Shown: in pieces, positions 18,693-28,398 of the stretch
How the letters are laid out: each line of letters opens with the position of its first letter
Position numbering within the stretch: the stretch's first letter is position 1
Source of the DNA: Diacronema lutheri
Lineage: Eukaryota > Haptophyta > Pavlovophyceae > Pavlovales > Pavlovaceae
DNA: 64,000 nucleotides
Direction: 5' to 3'
NCBI GenBank assembly: GCA_019448385.1
Contig: JAGTXO010000001.1
Coordinates: forward strand, 496,001 to 560,000
Made by a program: the position numbers and the translations under genes
Notes under the pieces: generated by a model
What the model was told of the DNA's origin: nothing
The model's input: only the letters and a program-made list of their open reading frames with translations
Database searches by the model: none

Positions 18693-19640
18693 ATGGCGGA
18701 CGTCGACGTCGGCGTCGACTTTGGCGAGAGCTTCCGTCGGCGGCCGGAACAGCCGTCGCGCTCCTCCGCTTGCCCGGCTGGCCCGACGTATGGCCACGAC
18801 GAGCCTTTCCTCATCAGCCCGGACGAGGCGCGGTACGCGATGGCGACGCTCACCATCATCCGCGTTGCGCGCGCGCGCGTCTCACTGCGCTTGGCCGACG
18901 TCCTCGCGCGGTGGCGCGTCAATTTGCGAGCGGTGCTACTCGACAAGCTCGTGCGCAAGCAGCTCGTGCCACTCCTCACCTCGCGCTCATCGATGATCAA
19001 CACATACAGGCCGAGCCCCGAGGAGTACGTTGCGTTTGGCGAGGAGGAGCGGACGCCGCCGTCCAGCGCACCGCGCGCGCCCGTGCCGATGTCCGGCAAG
19101 GTACCGGATGGGTCAGCGCACAGGTTTGCGCTCGCGCTTTTGCGCGACGAGCTGCAGCACGCAGAATCGAGCTTGGCCGACGCAAAGCCGCAGGTCGGCC
19201 ACGACGGCACCGACTCGCGCGATTGGAGCGATGACACGTCGCTCAGGCTCGAGCTCGAGTCGGCGACGAGCTCCGTGCCGTACGCGCCGGGCGGCGTGCA
19301 GCTCGACGCGCTGTCGCTCGCCGCCTCGCCCGCCGCGCCGCGCGGCTCAGGTGTGCGCTCGCCCACGCCGACCGACATGTCGGAGAGCGGCACGAGCCTT
19401 CCGACGCCCGCGCGGCTCTCTCGCGGCCATGCGGGCCTCACGCTCAAGCAGCTGAGCGAGGGCAACCGCGCTCTGAACGCGGCAGTGGAGCGCGAGCTGC
19501 GCCGCGCGGCCGAGCTGGCCAAGGTCAAGCAACGCCACGAGCGCAGCGAGATGCGGCTCAACCGAGCGCAGCAGCAGCTGCAGACCGCGCTCGCCGAGCT
19601 CGAGGAGCTGCGCGCGCAGCTGAAGGTGCTGCGCGCATGA
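18693..19640 (+). CDS. Unknown protein with C-terminal coiled coil
   Basis: A 315-aa single exon from the first in-frame ATG. Residues about 45-110 are mostly helical (DEARYAMATLTIIRVARARV, RWRVNLRAVLLDKLVRKQL). The middle is Ser/Pro-rich and low complexity. The last 75 residues form a clear coiled coil (LKQLSEGNRALNAAVERELR, KQRHERSEMRLNRAQQQLQ, LAELEELRAQLKVLRA). No known family is recognised. An AT-rich patch (CGTTTGAAATTCGG) lies about 100 bp upstream of the ATG, close to the preceding gene's end. Confidence 0.6.
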   Translation: MADVDVGVDFGESFRRRPEQPSRSSACPAGPTYGHDEPFLISPDEARYAMATLTIIRVARARVSLRLADVLARWRVNLRAVLLDKLVRKQLVPLLTSRSSMINTYRPSPEEYVAFGEEERTPPSSAPRAPVPMSGKVPDGSAHRFALALLRDELQHAESSLADAKPQVGHDGTDSRDWSDDTSLRLELESATSSVPYAPGGVQLDALSLAASPAAPRGSGVRSPTPTDMSESGTSLPTPARLSRGHAGLTLKQLSEGNRALNAAVERELRRAAELAKVKQRHERSEMRLNRAQQQLQTALAELEELRAQLKVLRA

Positions 19641-19713
19641 CACATTGTAAACTAGTTTTTCCGCGATGCCGGGCGACGTTGCCGCGTGCGCACTTGCAAA
19701 AGGCCGTGGCAAA

Positions 19714-20815
19714 TCAGCGCAGCGTGCGGCCAGTGGACTTGCTTGCCGTCGACCACGGGTTGGGCTTGCCCGCGTTCGCGCGGATAGCCGCCTCCAGCGC
19801 ACCTGCGTCCGCGCCCTGCATGCGCGAGAGCTCCGCTTTACGGCGCATGAGCACAAATGTGGGGAAGGCCTTCACGCCATACGCCTTGAGCACGGCGCCG
19901 TGCGTGTCCGCGTCGACTTTGACGCACAGCACGTGCGGCAGCTGCGCGGCGAGGCGCGCGAAGACCGGGCTGATCTGCTGGCACGGGCCGCACCACGTCG
20001 CTGTGAAGTCGAGCACGACGAGCTGGTCGGGCGCGGCGGCTGCGAGCAGTTCCGTCAGGTGCGCAGCCGACGTAAGCGACACCACCTTGCCGCCGGGTGG
20101 CGGTGTGCTTTTTGGCTTGGCCGCGGGCGGCTTGGCGCCGGCGGGCTTGGCGGGCGAGGGCTTGGCGGGCGCCACCTGTGACTTGGTTGCCATCGCCGCA
20201 CCCTTGGCTGTGCCCTTGGCTGCGCCCTTGGCTGCTCCGGCACTCTTCGCTGCGCCGGCACTCTTGGCTGCGCCCGCGCCCGCGCCCGAGCTGGCGTCGT
20301 CGGCAGCGTCGGCAGAGTCATCCACGCCGAGCTTGGGCACTTCGGATGTGTTGGTCGCGTACTTGGCGAGCAGCTTGGAACCGCCGCGCAGCGCCGGCAG
20401 GTTGGCGAGCAGCTGCGCGCGCTGGAGCTCGGGGCTGGGCTCGTCGACCCAGCCGTGCCCTTTGACGGCGCGCGCGGGGCGCGGCGGGCGAGGCGGCGAG
20501 AGGGCACGGCAATGAGGGCGCCGCGCGCAGCGCATCGCCGACGCGCGCGGCAACAAGCATCGCGCTCTCGCGCGCGAGCGCACCGAAGAAGCGCATAGCC
20601 AGCGTGAACGGCGGCAGGAGGAGCGACGCCAGGCTGCGCTCGGATTCAAGGCCGACGAGGCAGCCACGCGTGAAGCGCAGGGCGTCATCGACGGACTGCT
20701 CGGCGTCGCCGCCGCCACGCAGCCGGGCGAGCGGTCGCATCGCGCTCCGCGCCGCGCGCGAGCCCTCCACGAGCGCAGGTAGGACGGCAAGCACCGCGAG
20801 CAGCCTCATCGCCAT
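19714..20815 (-). CDS. Secretory or plastid-routed thioredoxin-domain protein
   Basis: Two exons, 20815-20508 and 20434-19714, joined across a 73-nt intron (the shortest found), give 342 aa. The N-terminus is a signal peptide (MAMRLLAVLAVLPALVEG) followed by ARLRGGG. A helical region, then a Lys/Ala-rich linker (repeated AKSAGA and AKGA units) precedes the thioredoxin fold: VVLDFTATWCGPCQQISPVFARLA with the redox-active WCGPC, VKVDADTHGAVLKAYGVKAFPTFVLM with the cis-Pro, ending near the C-terminus. The predicted role is disulfide exchange in the ER, the periplastid space or the plastid. The histone-H1-like basic linker is unusual. The start codon is only 30 bp from the divergent Arf-GEF start. 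Confidence 0.85.
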
Positions 20816-20845
20816 TGGCGTCCGCCTTCCACGTGTCGGATTAGT

Positions 20846-23800
20846 ATGGTCGTCGCAGCAAACATGGCGCGAGCCGCGCGACCGACGGCGGGCAAAGAGG
20901 CTCGCGTCGGCCACTCGCAGCACGCGGCGCGCGCGCGAGGTGCGCGCGCCGTCGTGCTCGCTCTTGCACTCGCCGCATCGGCGGGCGTCGGGTGCGCCGA
21001 CCGGCCGCGTGAGCGCGCCCCGGCGGGCACGCTCGGCCTCGCCGCGCACGCGCAGATGCAGCACGTGCTGCTTCACGCGCCGCTCTTCGGCGCGGCGCCG
21101 CGCGCGCTGCTCTCGCGCTACACGGCGCTCTCTACTTTGAACGATGCCAGCGCCTTGAGCGCCGACGACTTTGACGCGCTCGTCGCCGTGCTCGCGGCCG
21201 GTGGCGCCGCCGGCTCGACGTCACCAGCCGCTGCCGTCGGCGCGACGCTCAGCGCGCTCTCGCAGCTCGTCTCGCTCGGCGCGTCGGCGCGCGGCGCGGT
21301 GGAGGGGTCCGCCAGTCCGTCCGCGCCGTCCGCCGAGCAGCTCGAGCGCATCATTGACGCGGCTCTCATTCTGCGGCCCGACGAGCGCACGGCGCTCGCC
21401 CGCGCGCGCGACGGCGCTGCGGACGGCCACGGCGCGTCGCGCGCCGCGCCAGAGGCGTTGCTGCTGAGGCGGCTCGCGCTCCTCGGAGCGTGCGTGCGCA
21501 GCGCCGCCGCGCTGCACGCGCGTGTCGTCTCCGCGCCGCACGCCCACGCGATCGCCCAGCTCTGCCTCGAGGTGAGCTCGACGGCTGCGGGTGGCGGTGT
21601 GGCTCGCCCTCTCCTCGCGGAGGCGGCCGCTGACCTTCTGCTGCAGCTGTGCGCGCATGTCTTCTCGCGCGTCGCCCATGCCGAAGCGCGCGACGACGCG
21701 CCGAGCGCCGCGCCAGCCGCCGTTGCCGCCACCGCCGCGGACGGCGGCGGCGGTGACGCGGCTGGCGCGCTGCTCGCGCAGCTCGCGGCCGAGCTCGCGC
21801 GCGGTACGGACGAGATGCGGCTGTGCGCTGCGCTGCGCGCGACGCACTGCGCGCTCGGCAGCTGCGCCGGCCAGCTGGACAGTCGCGCGGACCTGTGCGC
21901 CGCCATCGCCACCGGCCTCGCGCCCGCGCTTGCCGCGCTCGCGCCGCGCGCGCGCGTCTCCGAATCGACGGCCGCGTTGGTCCTCGGCTGCGTCGGCGCG
22001 ATGCGCGCGGCCGCGCCCGAGCGGCTCGACGCGACTGTGGCGGCGCTCGCGCGCTCGATCCACGCGCGCACGTTCCTCGCGCCCGCGCCGAGCGACGCCG
22101 CGCCGTCCACCGCCGTCGTTGCGCTCAGCGCATGGGCCGTGACGCTGCTGACCGCGGGCGGGCGTGTCGCTGCGCGCTGGTTCTGCGCGTACGATTGCGC
22201 GCTGCCCGAGGACGTGCTGCTCGATGCGGTGGTGGAGGCGCAGCCGAACGATGGCGAGGCCGCGTGCCTCACCGTCGCTCTCGGCGCGCCGCTCACCGAG
22301 CTCGCCGGCGCGCTGCGCGCGCGCTGCGCGCTTGGCGGCCGCGCCGGCGGCGGTCACGGTGCCGCGGCTGCCGAGATGGCCGGCGAGCGGCGCGCGCGCT
22401 TCGCGTGCCTGCACGCGCTCGCCGCGCTCGTGCGCGACGCGACCGCGCTCGCTGCGTCGGGCGAAGGCGCGAGCGACGGCGTTGGCGCGCTCGCCACGGC
22501 TGCCGCGGCTGAGGCGGGCGCGGCGCAGTCGGCGCGCGCCGCGCGCGCGCGCCGCCTGCGCGAGGCATCGGCGACGGCGGTCGACGCGCTCAACGCGGGC
22601 GACGCGCGGCGCGCGCTCGGGCTGCTCAGCTCGTCGGGGCTGCTTGGTGCCGCCGCCGCCTCCACGCAGCCGCCGCCGCCGCCGCCGCCCGCGCCGCCGC
22701 CCGCCTCTGGCGCGCGCGGCGGCGCGCGCGCGCGCGCGCCGCCGCCGCCGGCGGCGCCCGCCGGCGCGTGCCGCGCGCTCGCCGCATGGCTGCGCGCGGC
22801 ACGCGGCCTGTCGGACGCGGCGGTGGGCGAGCTGCTCGCATCGCCCGGCGCGCTATGCGAGGGCGCGCTGCGTGAGTACATGCTGCGCTTTGACGGGCTG
22901 GGCACGATGCCGCTCGAGCGCGCCGCGCGGCGTGTACTCGGCGCGTTCCGCCTGCCCGGCGAGGCGCAGAAGATCGGCCGCGTGATGGAGGCGTTCGCCG
23001 ACGCGTGGTTCGCGCTGGCGGGCGAGCGCGAGCGCGCGGACGTCAAGTCGGCGGGCGCCGCCTTCGTCCTCGCCTTCGCCATCGTGATGCTCAACACGGA
23101 CGCGCACAATACCAACGTGCGTGAGAAGATGTCCCTCACGCAGTTCGTCGAGAACAACGCGCAGCTCAACGATGGCGTAGACTTTGACGAGCGCACGCTG
23201 CGCCGGATCTACGAGGACGTGTCGCGCGACGAGATCAAGCTTGCGCACGCGCACGCCGGCGCGCCCGTCGGCACCGCCGCCGACTTTGCGGCCGGCGCGC
23301 AGCCGAGTGCGGCCGCGCGCGCGGCCGCGGCCGCGCGCGCGCGCACGGCGGGCGCGGGCATCGCGATGATTGGCGCGCTCGCGCCCATCTTGACCGACGC
23401 GCTCGCGGACGGGCTCGGCGCTCTCGGGCCACACGACGCGGCGGGCGCATGCGAGCTGCTTCCCGCCGTCGGCGCCGTGTGCGACGCGGCCGCGCGCGTC
23501 GGCTCGGCGGGCGGCGCGGTCGCCATGTGCGCCCGCGCGTCGGGCCTTCCAGCCCTCGCCTCGTCCGATTGGCGGCGCACCGGCGGCGGCGGCGGCATGT
23601 TCGGCGCGGCGTACACGGGCGGCGGGCACGTGACAGGCGCGTACGCGCACCCCGGCGCCATGCACGCCGCGCCCTCGCCGACGCTCGACGTGCGCCACCG
23701 CCTGCTCGGCCGCGCGAGTTTTGCGCTCGCCGTGCGCCACGCGAGCTCGCTCGACGCCGACGGCTGGGGTGCGGTGCTGTGGGCAGCGTTGGGACTGGCG

Positions 23801-26131
23801 GCGGCGGGCGGCGCGCCGCTCGTGCCCGAGCAGCTTCTCGAGTGCGCGCACGCCGCCGCGGCGCGCATCGCAGCCGGCGAGACCGCCGCCGCCGCCGCGG
23901 CCGCCCTCGAAGAGTCTGCGGAGGCGGCCGACGCGCCGACGCCGGCGGACGGCGCGCCCGCGCGCACGGATGTGGCGCCGCTCGCCGCGCCGCTCGGGCG
24001 CGAGGAGCTCGGTGCCGTCTGCTCTTCTGGCAGCGGTGGCGATGGCGCGCAGCTGTGCGCGCCCGTGCCGACGTCGGCCGCGTCGGCGCCGGCGGACGCG
24101 CCGCCCGCGGGCGGCGGCGCGGCGGCGGCGATCGAGCACGCGCGCCTCGCGGCGGTTGGCGCCTTCGGCGGGCTAGGCGCGCTCGTCTTTGGTGCGGGCG
24201 GCGGCGTAGGCATGCACCACGCCGCCGCCGCCCACACGCTCCTCGGCGCGGCGGTGGCGTCGGGCACGGCGGCGGGCTCAGCAGACGAGCGCGAGGCGCA
24301 GGCCGACGCGCACGCCGAGCGGCTAGGCGGCGAGCGGCAGGCGAGTCTCGGGCTCCCGCCCGAGTGCGCGCTGCTCGCGTCGTGCCTGCTTGCGCCATGC
24401 GAGCCGCTCCCTGCCGCGGCGGCCACGGTGGACGGCGCTGGCTCGGACGCGGCAGCCGCGCCCGCCTTCGGCGGCGCGGGCGGCGCGGCAGGCGGCACGT
24501 CCGCCGCGCAGGACGGCTGGCCGCCGCCGCTCCCGCCCGCGCTGCACGCCGCCGCGTGCCTCGCGACGCGCGCGCAGCTCTGCACGATGCCCGAGGGCGC
24601 CGCGACCGCGCTCATCCGGCTGCTCGCCGCGCTGCCCGCCAGCCACGTTCTCCTCGCCGCGGGCGCGGCCGGGCGCGCGCCCACGAGCGCACGGCTGCTG
24701 ACGAGCGCGCATGCACTCGCGCTCGTGCGCTACACGCACGCGCTGCTCCGCTCGTTGCTGCCACCCCCGCTCCATGCCCATGCTTCGCGCGCTGACCCGA
24801 TCGAGCGCCACGCGACCATCGCGCTGCTCCACTCGCGCGCAACACTCCTCGCCATTCAAAGTCACTCACACAGCGCACCCGCCGTCGAACGCGCGACACC
24901 CACGTCGCCGCAACCGTCGTCGTCGCCGCCACCATTGCCGCCGCCGCCGCTGCTCGCCGATGGCGTGGAGCGGCCGCCCGCCTCACCGCTGCCCGCGCCC
25001 GCGCATGCACCCGCCCCGCCCGCCGAGCATGCGTTGGTCGGTGCGCAGCTGGGCGGCGCGTGGCCGCCGCCGTCCGCTGGCCTAGACGAGGCGGCCGCGC
25101 TTCTCGAGCACGCGCGCGTGCGCGGCCTGCCCGCGTCGCGGAGCGGCGAGAGCCTCGCCCTCGCCCTCGCGGCGGAGCGACTGGTGCGCGCCGCCGCGTT
25201 TCAATCCGACCCGCGCGGCGTCGACGCGGTCGCGCGCGGCGCGGCCGCGCTGTGCGCGCGCCTCGCACTCGAAGGAGCGCATGGCGGCGGCGAGGACGCG
25301 AGCGCGCAGCTCGGCGCGCTGCGGCTGGCGAGCGCGACGCTCGACGTGCTCGGATCCTCAAGCGCGCTGCGCGCCCTTGCGCCCGATGCCGAGGGCGTCG
25401 CCGTCGGCGCGCTCGGCTCGCTCGTCGGTGCGGCGGCGTCTGCGCCTGCGCGCAGCGCCGAGCCCGTGCTGGCGGGCTGCGTGCGCGCGCTCGTCGCTGT
25501 GGTGGGCGCGCCGCCCGCGGCGAGCGCAGATGGCGTCGAAGCGCAGCGCTGGGCGATGGTGCAGCTGCCAGCACTGCGCGCGATCGCCACCGCTGCGTGC
25601 AGTCGGTCGGACGATCGGGCGTGTGAAGCGATCGGCGCGCTGCACGCGCTGCTCGGCACGGAGGCATGGGCGGCGCTGCCCGCGCGAGCGTGGCTCGAGG
25701 TGGTGACGCTCGTGCTGCTGCCGCCGGCGAGCGTGGCACTTCGCGCGTGCCGCACCTCGTCAGCACTCGGCTTCGCGCGTGCGGGCGGCGCGCCGAGCGC
25801 GGCGGCCGAGCAGCGCGCGGCGCGCGGCGCGCACGCGCTCTTCGCACCGCTGCTCCCGCGGCTGCCCGCGCTGCTCGCCGAGCCGGCGTTCGTGCCCGCG
25901 TGGCTTCAGCTCGTCGGCGAGCTGCAGCATGCCGCGCGCGGCGCGGCGTGCGACGGCGCACGCGACGTCCTCAGCCACGCGCTCAGCACCGCGCTGCAGC
26001 GTATGGCGGTCGCCGGCTTCTTTGCGCCGTCCGCGCCCGGCAGCCCGCCGCGCTCGGCGGCGCACGCCGTGTGGGACGCCTCGCAGCGCCTCCTCGACGA
26101 GCTTCAGCCGCGTCCGTCCGGCCTGGCGTAA
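20846..26131 (+). CDS. Large Sec7-domain Arf-GEF (GBF1/BIG-type)
   Basis: A single frame of 1761 aa. The Sec7 domain spans about residues 640-805: RFDGLGTMPLERAARRVL, then FRLPGEAQKIGRVMEAFADAW containing the catalytic Glu finger, then AIVMLNTDAHNTNV and FVENNAQLNDGVDF. It exchanges GDP for GTP on Arf GTPases, recruiting coats to Golgi or endosomal membranes. The flanking HEAT-like Ala/Leu-rich regions are heavily expanded by low-complexity Ala, Gly and Pro runs, including a Pro-rich block just before Sec7. The length is usual for large Arf-GEFs. The N-terminus is uncertain: the ATG at 20846 is 30 bp from the divergent thioredoxin gene, and a later ATG (about 21055) is also possible. Unspliced in-frame introns within the Ala-rich parts cannot be excluded. 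Confidence 0.85.
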   Translation: MVVAANMARAARPTAGKEARVGHSQHAARARGARAVVLALALAASAGVGCADRPRERAPAGTLGLAAHAQMQHVLLHAPLFGAAPRALLSRYTALSTLNDASALSADDFDALVAVLAAGGAAGSTSPAAAVGATLSALSQLVSLGASARGAVEGSASPSAPSAEQLERIIDAALILRPDERTALARARDGAADGHGASRAAPEALLLRRLALLGACVRSAAALHARVVSAPHAHAIAQLCLEVSSTAAGGGVARPLLAEAAADLLLQLCAHVFSRVAHAEARDDAPSAAPAAVAATAADGGGGDAAGALLAQLAAELARGTDEMRLCAALRATHCALGSCAGQLDSRADLCAAIATGLAPALAALAPRARVSESTAALVLGCVGAMRAAAPERLDATVAALARSIHARTFLAPAPSDAAPSTAVVALSAWAVTLLTAGGRVAARWFCAYDCALPEDVLLDAVVEAQPNDGEAACLTVALGAPLTELAGALRARCALGGRAGGGHGAAAAEMAGERRARFACLHALAALVRDATALAASGEGASDGVGALATAAAAEAGAAQSARAARARRLREASATAVDALNAGDARRALGLLSSSGLLGAAAASTQPPPPPPPAPPPASGARGGARARAPPPPAAPAGACRALAAWLRAARGLSDAAVGELLASPGALCEGALREYMLRFDGLGTMPLERAARRVLGAFRLPGEAQKIGRVMEAFADAWFALAGERERADVKSAGAAFVLAFAIVMLNTDAHNTNVREKMSLTQFVENNAQLNDGVDFDERTLRRIYEDVSRDEIKLAHAHAGAPVGTAADFAAGAQPSAAARAAAAARARTAGAGIAMIGALAPILTDALADGLGALGPHDAAGACELLPAVGAVCDAAARVGSAGGAVAMCARASGLPALASSDWRRTGGGGGMFGAAYTGGGHVTGAYAHPGAMHAAPSPTLDVRHRLLGRASFALAVRHASSLDADGWGAVLWAALGLAAAGGAPLVPEQLLECAHAAAARIAAGETAAAAAAALEESAEAADAPTPADGAPARTDVAPLAAPLGREELGAVCSSGSGGDGAQLCAPVPTSAASAPADAPPAGGGAAAAIEHARLAAVGAFGGLGALVFGAGGGVGMHHAAAAHTLLGAAVASGTAAGSADEREAQADAHAERLGGERQASLGLPPECALLASCLLAPCEPLPAAAATVDGAGSDAAAAPAFGGAGGAAGGTSAAQDGWPPPLPPALHAAACLATRAQLCTMPEGAATALIRLLAALPASHVLLAAGAAGRAPTSARLLTSAHALALVRYTHALLRSLLPPPLHAHASRADPIERHATIALLHSRATLLAIQSHSHSAPAVERATPTSPQPSSSPPPLPPPPLLADGVERPPASPLPAPAHAPAPPAEHALVGAQLGGAWPPPSAGLDEAAALLEHARVRGLPASRSGESLALALAAERLVRAAAFQSDPRGVDAVARGAAALCARLALEGAHGGGEDASAQLGALRLASATLDVLGSSSALRALAPDAEGVAVGALGSLVGAAASAPARSAEPVLAGCVRALVAVVGAPPAASADGVEAQRWAMVQLPALRAIATAACSRSDDRACEAIGALHALLGTEAWAALPARAWLEVVTLVLLPPASVALRACRTSSALGFARAGGAPSAAAEQRAARGAHALFAPLLPRLPALLAEPAFVPAWLQLVGELQHAARGAACDGARDVLSHALSTALQRMAVAGFFAPSAPGSPPRSAAHAVWDASQRLLDELQPRPSGLA

Positions 26132-26204
26132 GAAGGGCGATTGGCAAATGCCTGCAACCTTCCAAGCAAGATTTTAAATTTTGGGCCAACACGTGGATGG
26201 GCCC

Positions 26205-28178
26205 ATGGTGGACCCCAGCATGGACGACGACGACGACGATCCGCTGCCGTTTGTGGACGTGTCAGAGGAGCTGCGCGTCTCACCCGCGGCCATTGGCCTC
26301 GATGCGCGCCTGAGCGCTGCTCTCGAGTCGATGGGCATCCGCACGCTCTTCGCCGTGCAGGCATCAACCATACCGTGGCTGCTCCGCGCCGAGGCCGCGC
26401 GGCTGCATTCGGACCTGTGCGTGTGCGCGCCGACGGGCAGCGGCAAGACGCTCGCGTACGCGCTGCCAATCGTGCACTGCCTGCTGCCGCGCATCGTCCG
26501 GCGGCTCCGCGCCGTCGTCGTGCTGCCCACCCGCTCGCTCGCCGTGCAGGTAGAGGCCGTGTTTGCCGCGCTCACCGCGGGCTCGGACCTCGTCGTCGGC
26601 ACGGCGCTCGGCGACGTGCCGTTCGCGCTCGAGCGCGCGCGGCTCGTCGAGCCGGCGGCGGCAAATGCTGCGCACAGCGCCGAGCCGCGGGGCGGCTCGA
26701 GCCGCGTCGACATCCTCATCGCCACGCCTGGCCGGCTCGTCGACCAGCTGCGGTGTGCGGACGGGGGCGTCTCCTTGCAGCACGCGCGCTGGCTCGTCAT
26801 CGACGAGGCTGACCGGCTGATGGCGCAGGCGTACGACCAGTGGCTGCCGCTCGTGCTTGAATCGGCACACCTATCGCCCGTAGCCATCGCGCCGCGCCCG
26901 CTCGACGCCGCTACGCCGCCATTCTGCGCGCGGCTCGCGCAGCCGGCGCTAGCCGACCGGTCGACGGGTGGCGCGAGCGTCGCGGCCGGCGCGCCGTCGC
27001 TGCGCAAGCTGCTCTTCTCGGCGACGCTGACCAACGACGCGCACAGCCTTTCCGCGCTGCAGCTGCGTGCGCCCGTCTACCTGCGCGTCGGCTCCGCCCG
27101 CTACGCGATGCCGTCGAGCCTGCACGACGAGTACGCGGTTTGCTCGCGAGCGCTCAAACCCCTCTTCCTGCTCGCCGCGCTCGCACGGCTGCGCGGCTCG
27201 CGAGAGCGCGCGCGCGACGGAGGCGGCGAGCGCGTGCTGTGCTTCACGCGCTCGGTCGACGGCGCGCATCGGCTCACGCGCGTGCTGCAGCAGCTCGGTG
27301 TGCTCGCCCTGGAGTATTCGCGAAACTTGCAGCATGGCGCGCGCGCGGATGCACTGCTGCGCTTTGCAGCCGGCGCTGGCGGCAGCGGAGGGGAGGTCGA
27401 CGGCCGTGGTGGAGACGAGGGCGCGGCACCGCCGCCGCCGTGCGAGATCCTCATCGCGTCCGACGCGATGGCGCGCGGCCTCGACATTGGCAGCATCGGC
27501 CATGTGATCAACTATGACGTTCCTACCCGCATGAGTACGTACGTCCACCGCGCGGGGCGGACGGCGCGCGCCGGGCGCGCGGGCACGTGCTGCACGCTTG
27601 TCACGCGCGATCAGGCCAAGCACTTCAAAGAGATGCTGCTGCACGCCGATCGTCACCCGACCGCTGTGCACCTCGAAATCGGTCCGACCGCCACCGCCGC
27701 GCCGCTCGGCCCGCCAACCGACCGCGACGCGCTCCTTCCCTCTGACGTGTCGCGCGACGGCGGCGAGCCAGAGCCTCCGTTGGCCCTCGCGCTCGACGAG
27801 GCGAGCGCGGCGCGCGCCGCGTGGATCCGCAGATACGAGCGTGCGCTGCGCGCCGTGCAGCGAGTGCTCGAACTCGAGCGGCGCGGCCTCCTTGCGATGC
27901 ACGAGTGGCCACCCGACGATGCGCTCATCGGAGACGACGACGACGGGTGGACGGCCGACGCGCCGGGCGAGCAGCTGGTCGACACGCGCGTGAGCGCCGC
28001 GGGCGCAGTTGGTGGCGCGGCGCACGTTGGCGATGGCGGCGAGGCCCCTCTGCGGCGTGACCGCGCCGCGCACCTGACCAAGCTGATGCGCGAGCAGCTC
28101 GTCGCGCGCGCGGCCGAGGGGCGTGCGGCGAGCAAGCGGAGTCGGAAGCGCGAGAGCAGGGGAGGCGCCGTGACGTGA
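26205..28178 (+). CDS. DEAD-box RNA helicase, DDX51/Dbp6-like
   Basis: A 657-aa single exon from the first in-frame ATG. It begins with an acidic stretch, then a Q-motif region (GIRTLFAVQASTIP). Helicase motifs in order: CAPTGSGKT (I), VLPTRSLAVQV (Ia), TPGRL (Ib), VIDEADRLM (II), LFSATLT (III), VLCFTRSVDGAHRL (IV), IASDAMARGLDI (V) and VHRAGRTARAGRAG (VI). The VLPTRSLAVQV and YSRNLQ elements match DDX51/Dbp6, a nucleolar helicase needed for 60S ribosome assembly, here in the same window as GRWD1/Rrb1 and close in function. A C-terminal extension of about 180 residues ends in a basic Lys/Arg tail, likely a nuclear/nucleolar signal. The upstream 70 bp contain ATTTTAAATTTTGGG. Confidence 0.9.
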   Translation: MVDPSMDDDDDDPLPFVDVSEELRVSPAAIGLDARLSAALESMGIRTLFAVQASTIPWLLRAEAARLHSDLCVCAPTGSGKTLAYALPIVHCLLPRIVRRLRAVVVLPTRSLAVQVEAVFAALTAGSDLVVGTALGDVPFALERARLVEPAAANAAHSAEPRGGSSRVDILIATPGRLVDQLRCADGGVSLQHARWLVIDEADRLMAQAYDQWLPLVLESAHLSPVAIAPRPLDAATPPFCARLAQPALADRSTGGASVAAGAPSLRKLLFSATLTNDAHSLSALQLRAPVYLRVGSARYAMPSSLHDEYAVCSRALKPLFLLAALARLRGSRERARDGGGERVLCFTRSVDGAHRLTRVLQQLGVLALEYSRNLQHGARADALLRFAAGAGGSGGEVDGRGGDEGAAPPPPCEILIASDAMARGLDIGSIGHVINYDVPTRMSTYVHRAGRTARAGRAGTCCTLVTRDQAKHFKEMLLHADRHPTAVHLEIGPTATAAPLGPPTDRDALLPSDVSRDGGEPEPPLALALDEASAARAAWIRRYERALRAVQRVLELERRGLLAMHEWPPDDALIGDDDDGWTADAPGEQLVDTRVSAAGAVGGAAHVGDGGEAPLRRDRAAHLTKLMREQLVARAAEGRAASKRSRKRESRGGAVT

Positions 28179-28242
28179 AGCGATTCGCGCTCGCCGCCAC
28201 CTCCGCGACGGCAGCCCAACCCCGGACAATGGCGCGCTCCTA

Positions 28243-28398
28243 TCACATCCCGCGCCTACCCGAGGACGGTCACCTTCTCTGGCACAGTGATCGACGAGTC
28301 GCCAAAGAACTGGCGGAACGCCCGTCACATCCCGAGCCTACTCGAGGACGGTCACCTTCTCTGGCACAGTGATCGATGAGTCACCAAAGAACTGGTGG
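28243..28398. repeat. 74-bp imperfect direct duplication of a gene 3' end
   Basis: 28243-28316 and 28325-28398 differ at five of 74 positions. The right copy encodes the last residues and stop of the mitochondrial protein gene on the minus strand; the left copy retains the same reading frame and a TAG stop at the same position, with mostly synonymous changes. It is either a decaying partial duplication or an alternative terminal exon. Confidence 0.85.

Noticed and set aside
23209-24684. 491-codon minus-strand ORF within the Arf-GEF gene
   Set aside because: Ala/Ser/Pro-rich shadow with no conserved motif; the + strand frame carries the Sec7 domain.
26174-28328. Minus-strand ORFs antisense to the DEAD-box helicase
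   Set aside because: No domain; helicase motifs are intact on the + strand.
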